Shown here: positions 12,583 through 14,807 of the stretch, piece by piece | Layout of the letters: the number at the start of each line of letters is the position of its first letter | How positions within the stretch are numbered: the first letter of the stretch is position 1 | Assembly (NCBI GenBank): GCA_002369155.1 | Contig: DFEM01000154.1 | Location: 1 to 14,807 of the forward strand | Source: Lachnospiraceae bacterium UBA3802 | Lineage (GTDB): Bacteria; Bacillota; Clostridia; Lachnospirales; Lachnospiraceae | DNA length: 14,807 nt | Direction: 5' to 3' | Notes under the pieces: model-generated | What the model was told of the DNA's origin: nothing | The model's database searches: none | What the model saw: only the letters and a program-made list of their open reading frames with translations | Program-made: the position numbers and the translations under genes

Positions 12583-14807
12583 TTATTTGAAGTACTTAAC
12601 ACCCGATTCGAAGATCTTAAGATCCTGTTCGCCGTAAATGTTGATGGCAACACCGCGATCGCGTCTTTCTGCATGAGCCATCTTACCGAATACTCTGCCG
12701 TCAGGCGATGTGATACCTTCGATAGCTTCGAATGAACCGTTGATATTGTATTCTTCATCCATTGATACATTACCGTCATTGTCACAGTATCTGGTTGCAA
12801 CCTGTCCGTTGGCAAAGAGTTTTTCGATCACATCCTTAGGTGCTACGAAACGGCCCTCACCGTGAGATGCAGGTGATGTATATACACCGTCAAGCTCTGC
12901 AAGCTGAAGCCATGGAGACTTGTTGGATACAACCTTTGTATATGCCATCTTGGAGATGTGACGGTTGATTGTATTGAATGTAAGTGTAGCGGAATTCTCA
13001 TCCTGACCGGTTATCTCACCGTTAGGAACAAGTCCGAGTTTGATGAGAGCCTGGAATCCGTTACAGATACCGAGTGCAAGACCGTCTCTTTCATTTAACA
13101 TCTTCATAACGGCTTCTTTGATTGCTTCGTTCTGGAATGCGGTAGCAAAGAACTTGGCTGAGCCGTCAGGTTCATCACCGGCGGAGAATCCGCCGGGGAA
13201 CATGATAATCTGTGCTTTATTGATTTCCTTTACATATTCTTCGATGCTTTCCTTAATCATCGAGGATGTAAGGTTTCTGAATATCTTAGTGGTAACCTCT
13301 GCTCCTGCTCTTTCAAAAGCCTTGGCTGAATCGTATTCGCAGTTTGTTCCGGGGAACACGGGTATAAATACATGAGGTTTTGCAACCTTGTTCTTGCATA
13401 CATATACGCTCTCAGCCTTGTAAGAAGGTCTGTCAAGTTTGGTATAATCTTCGGTTACTCTTGAATGGAATACTTTTTCAAGAGGCTTCTTGAAGCTTGC
13501 AAGCACTTCATCGAATGAAACCTTTGTGCCGGCTACTTCAAAGTCTTTTTCGGTAACTTCGCCGATATTTTCAGCAAATTCGTCGTTGACTGCTTCGGTC
13601 ATTTCACAGATTATGCTGCCCATTTCATTTGCGAAGAGTGCTTTTGCATCCTTGCCTTCAACCTTAAATCCAAGAGCATTACCGAATGCCATCTTGGCAA
13701 GTGCGGGTACGATACCGTGAGCATCACATACATATGCCGATACGATTTTGCCTTCTTTGATAAGTTTGCTTACTTCATCATATAGTTTAAGCGTCTTGTC
13801 GAATACAGGGATTGAATTTTCATCCTTGGGTATTCTGAAGATTACGAGTTTATTTCCTGCCTTCTTAAGTTCGGGAGTAATTACGTCCTTTTCTTTTGCG
13901 ACATCAACTGCGAAAGAAACAAGTGTGGGAGGAACATCAATATCCTGGAATGTACCTGACATTGAATCTTTGCCGCCGATTGAAGGAAGGCCGTATTCCA
14001 TCTGAGCCTTAAATGCACCAAGAAGTGCTGCGAAAGGCTGACTCCATCTTGAAGGTACTTCTGTCATTCTTCTGAAGTATTCCTGGAATGTGAATCTGAT
14101 TTTGCTTACATCACCGCCTGCAGCACAAATCTTACTCATTGATTCGGTTACTGCATAAATAGCGCCATGGTAAGGTGACCATGATGAAAGATAAGGATCG
14201 AATCCGAAACTCATCATTGTAACCGCATCGGATTTGCCCTTCATTACAGGAACCTTTGCCACCATTGTCTGAATCTCGGTAAGCTGATTCTTTCCGCCGT
14301 AAGGCATAAGAACCGTTCCTGCTCCGATGGAGGAGTCAAACATTTCTACAAGTCCTTTTTGTGAACATGTATTGAGGTCTGAAACGCTTTCCGTTACTGC
14401 AGTCTTTATATCTTTTGCAGCAAGTGCTTTTTCAACCTTTGCATTTGCAATCTTTTCGAGATAATTGTCTTTCTTTGAAGGAGATTCAACTTCAACATCT
14501 GTTTCCTGATGAGCACCGTTGGTATTAAGGAACTCTCTCTTGATGTTGACAATCTCTTTTCCTCTCCAGACAAGAACAAGTCTGGGATCTTTTGTAACAT
14601 CTGCAACCTTGATTGCTTCGAGGTTTTCTTCCTCTGCATATTTAAGGAACTGATCAAGATCTTTGGGATCAAGAACAACTGCCATTCTTTCCTGTGATTC
14701 GGAGATTGAAAGTTCTGTTCCGTCAAGACCTTCGTATTTCTTGGGTACAAGGTCAAGATTAACTCTTAAACCGTCGGCAAGTTCACCGATTGCAACGGAT
14801 ACACCGC
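12583..14807 (-). CDS. purL: Phosphoribosylformylglycinamidine synthase, single-chain PurL (partial, N-terminus off the right edge)
   Basis: PurL converts FGAR, ATP and glutamine to FGAM in purine synthesis. The frame runs open through the right edge; 40 further codons (GVSVAIGELADGLRV ... SESQER) precede the internal Met at 14685, so that Met is not the start. The 740 visible residues include the second PurM-like ATP-binding half (SIGGKDSMSGTF, PPTLVSFAV) and, in the last 265 or so, a class I glutaminase domain: FPGTNCEYD, FPGGFSAGDE, the nucleophile in LGICNGFQ (Cys codon 13063-13065), and the His/Glu pair in SHGEGRF (12856-12864). PurL and PurQ are thus fused, as in the roughly 1,250-residue form, unlike the separate PurS/PurQ/PurL of Bacillus. 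Confidence 0.97.
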   Translation of the reverse strand, partial: GVSVAIGELADGLRVNLDLVPKKYEGLDGTELSISESQERMAVVLDPKDLDQFLKYAEEENLEAIKVADVTKDPRLVLVWRGKEIVNIKREFLNTNGAHQETDVEVESPSKKDNYLEKIANAKVEKALAAKDIKTAVTESVSDLNTCSQKGLVEMFDSSIGAGTVLMPYGGKNQLTEIQTMVAKVPVMKGKSDAVTMMSFGFDPYLSSWSPYHGAIYAVTESMSKICAAGGDVSKIRFTFQEYFRRMTEVPSRWSQPFAALLGAFKAQMEYGLPSIGGKDSMSGTFQDIDVPPTLVSFAVDVAKEKDVITPELKKAGNKLVIFRIPKDENSIPVFDKTLKLYDEVSKLIKEGKIVSAYVCDAHGIVPALAKMAFGNALGFKVEGKDAKALFANEMGSIICEMTEAVNDEFAENIGEVTEKDFEVAGTKVSFDEVLASFKKPLEKVFHSRVTEDYTKLDRPSYKAESVYVCKNKVAKPHVFIPVFPGTNCEYDSAKAFERAGAEVTTKIFRNLTSSMIKESIEEYVKEINKAQIIMFPGGFSAGDEPDGSAKFFATAFQNEAIKEAVMKMLNERDGLALGICNGFQALIKLGLVPNGEITGQDENSATLTFNTINRHISKMAYTKVVSNKSPWLQLAELDGVYTSPASHGEGRFVAPKDVIEKLFANGQVATRYCDNDGNVSMDEEYNINGSFEAIEGITSPDGRVFGKMAHAERRDRGVAINIYGEQDLKIFESGVKYFK

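Noticed and set aside
14683..14685. ATG at 14685 as the start of PurL
   Set aside because: The same frame stays open to the window edge with PurL-like sequence, so this Met is internal.

Overview
The window looks like chromosomal DNA from a low-to-moderate GC Gram-positive anaerobe, most likely a Lachnospiraceae member of the Butyrivibrio/Pseudobutyrivibrio type. The evidence is strong GGAGG- or GGGGA-type ribosome binding sites, a DUF4364 protein, a short diderm-free lipoprotein, a Tex protein, and a single-chain PurL with its own glutaminase domain. The genus is my inference. Every gene I can support lies on the minus strand, so transcription runs from right to left. I see no transposase, phage gene, CRISPR array or obvious defence system.

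Right part (14807 to about 10647). The C-terminal 740 residues of PurL (purine synthesis) are followed by a small lipoprotein, HisC (histidine synthesis) and, after 91 bases, a COG2426-type membrane protein that sits only 6 bases ahead of a SAM methyltransferase. Middle part (9786 to 5249). Hsp33 (HslO), malic enzyme, a DUF4364 winged-helix protein, a membrane-anchored CapA-like phosphatase-fold protein and a DUF308/HdeD-like membrane protein follow one another. The last four are only 12-17 bases apart, so they are probably one operon. It ends at a strong hairpin that lies directly ahead of the tex ribosome binding site. tex itself ends at another hairpin.

The stretch 2343-3003 holds no sizeable protein gene. 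It contains a tRNA-Arg(ACG) with a clear TTGACA-17-TAAAAT promoter and its own terminator. Beyond the terminator is a palindrome-rich segment of about 129 bases whose two ends both carry a 14-base copy of the tRNA 3' end. After that come a possible 14-codon ORF and a block in which ACGGGTGT occurs three times in mixed orientation.

The left 2.3 kb is accessory in character: an isochorismatase-fold cysteine hydrolase, a small P-loop kinase, a 72-residue CxxC protein, and a truncated protein with two tandem copies of a Trp-rich module. They are not tightly spaced (49-96 bases apart).

Most of the window is housekeeping. The parts that deserve a second look are the tRNA-flanking repeat, the ACGGGTGT block, the tandem Trp-rich module protein, the hairpin ahead of tex, and the unusual translation-start regions of the COG2426 gene and hslO.
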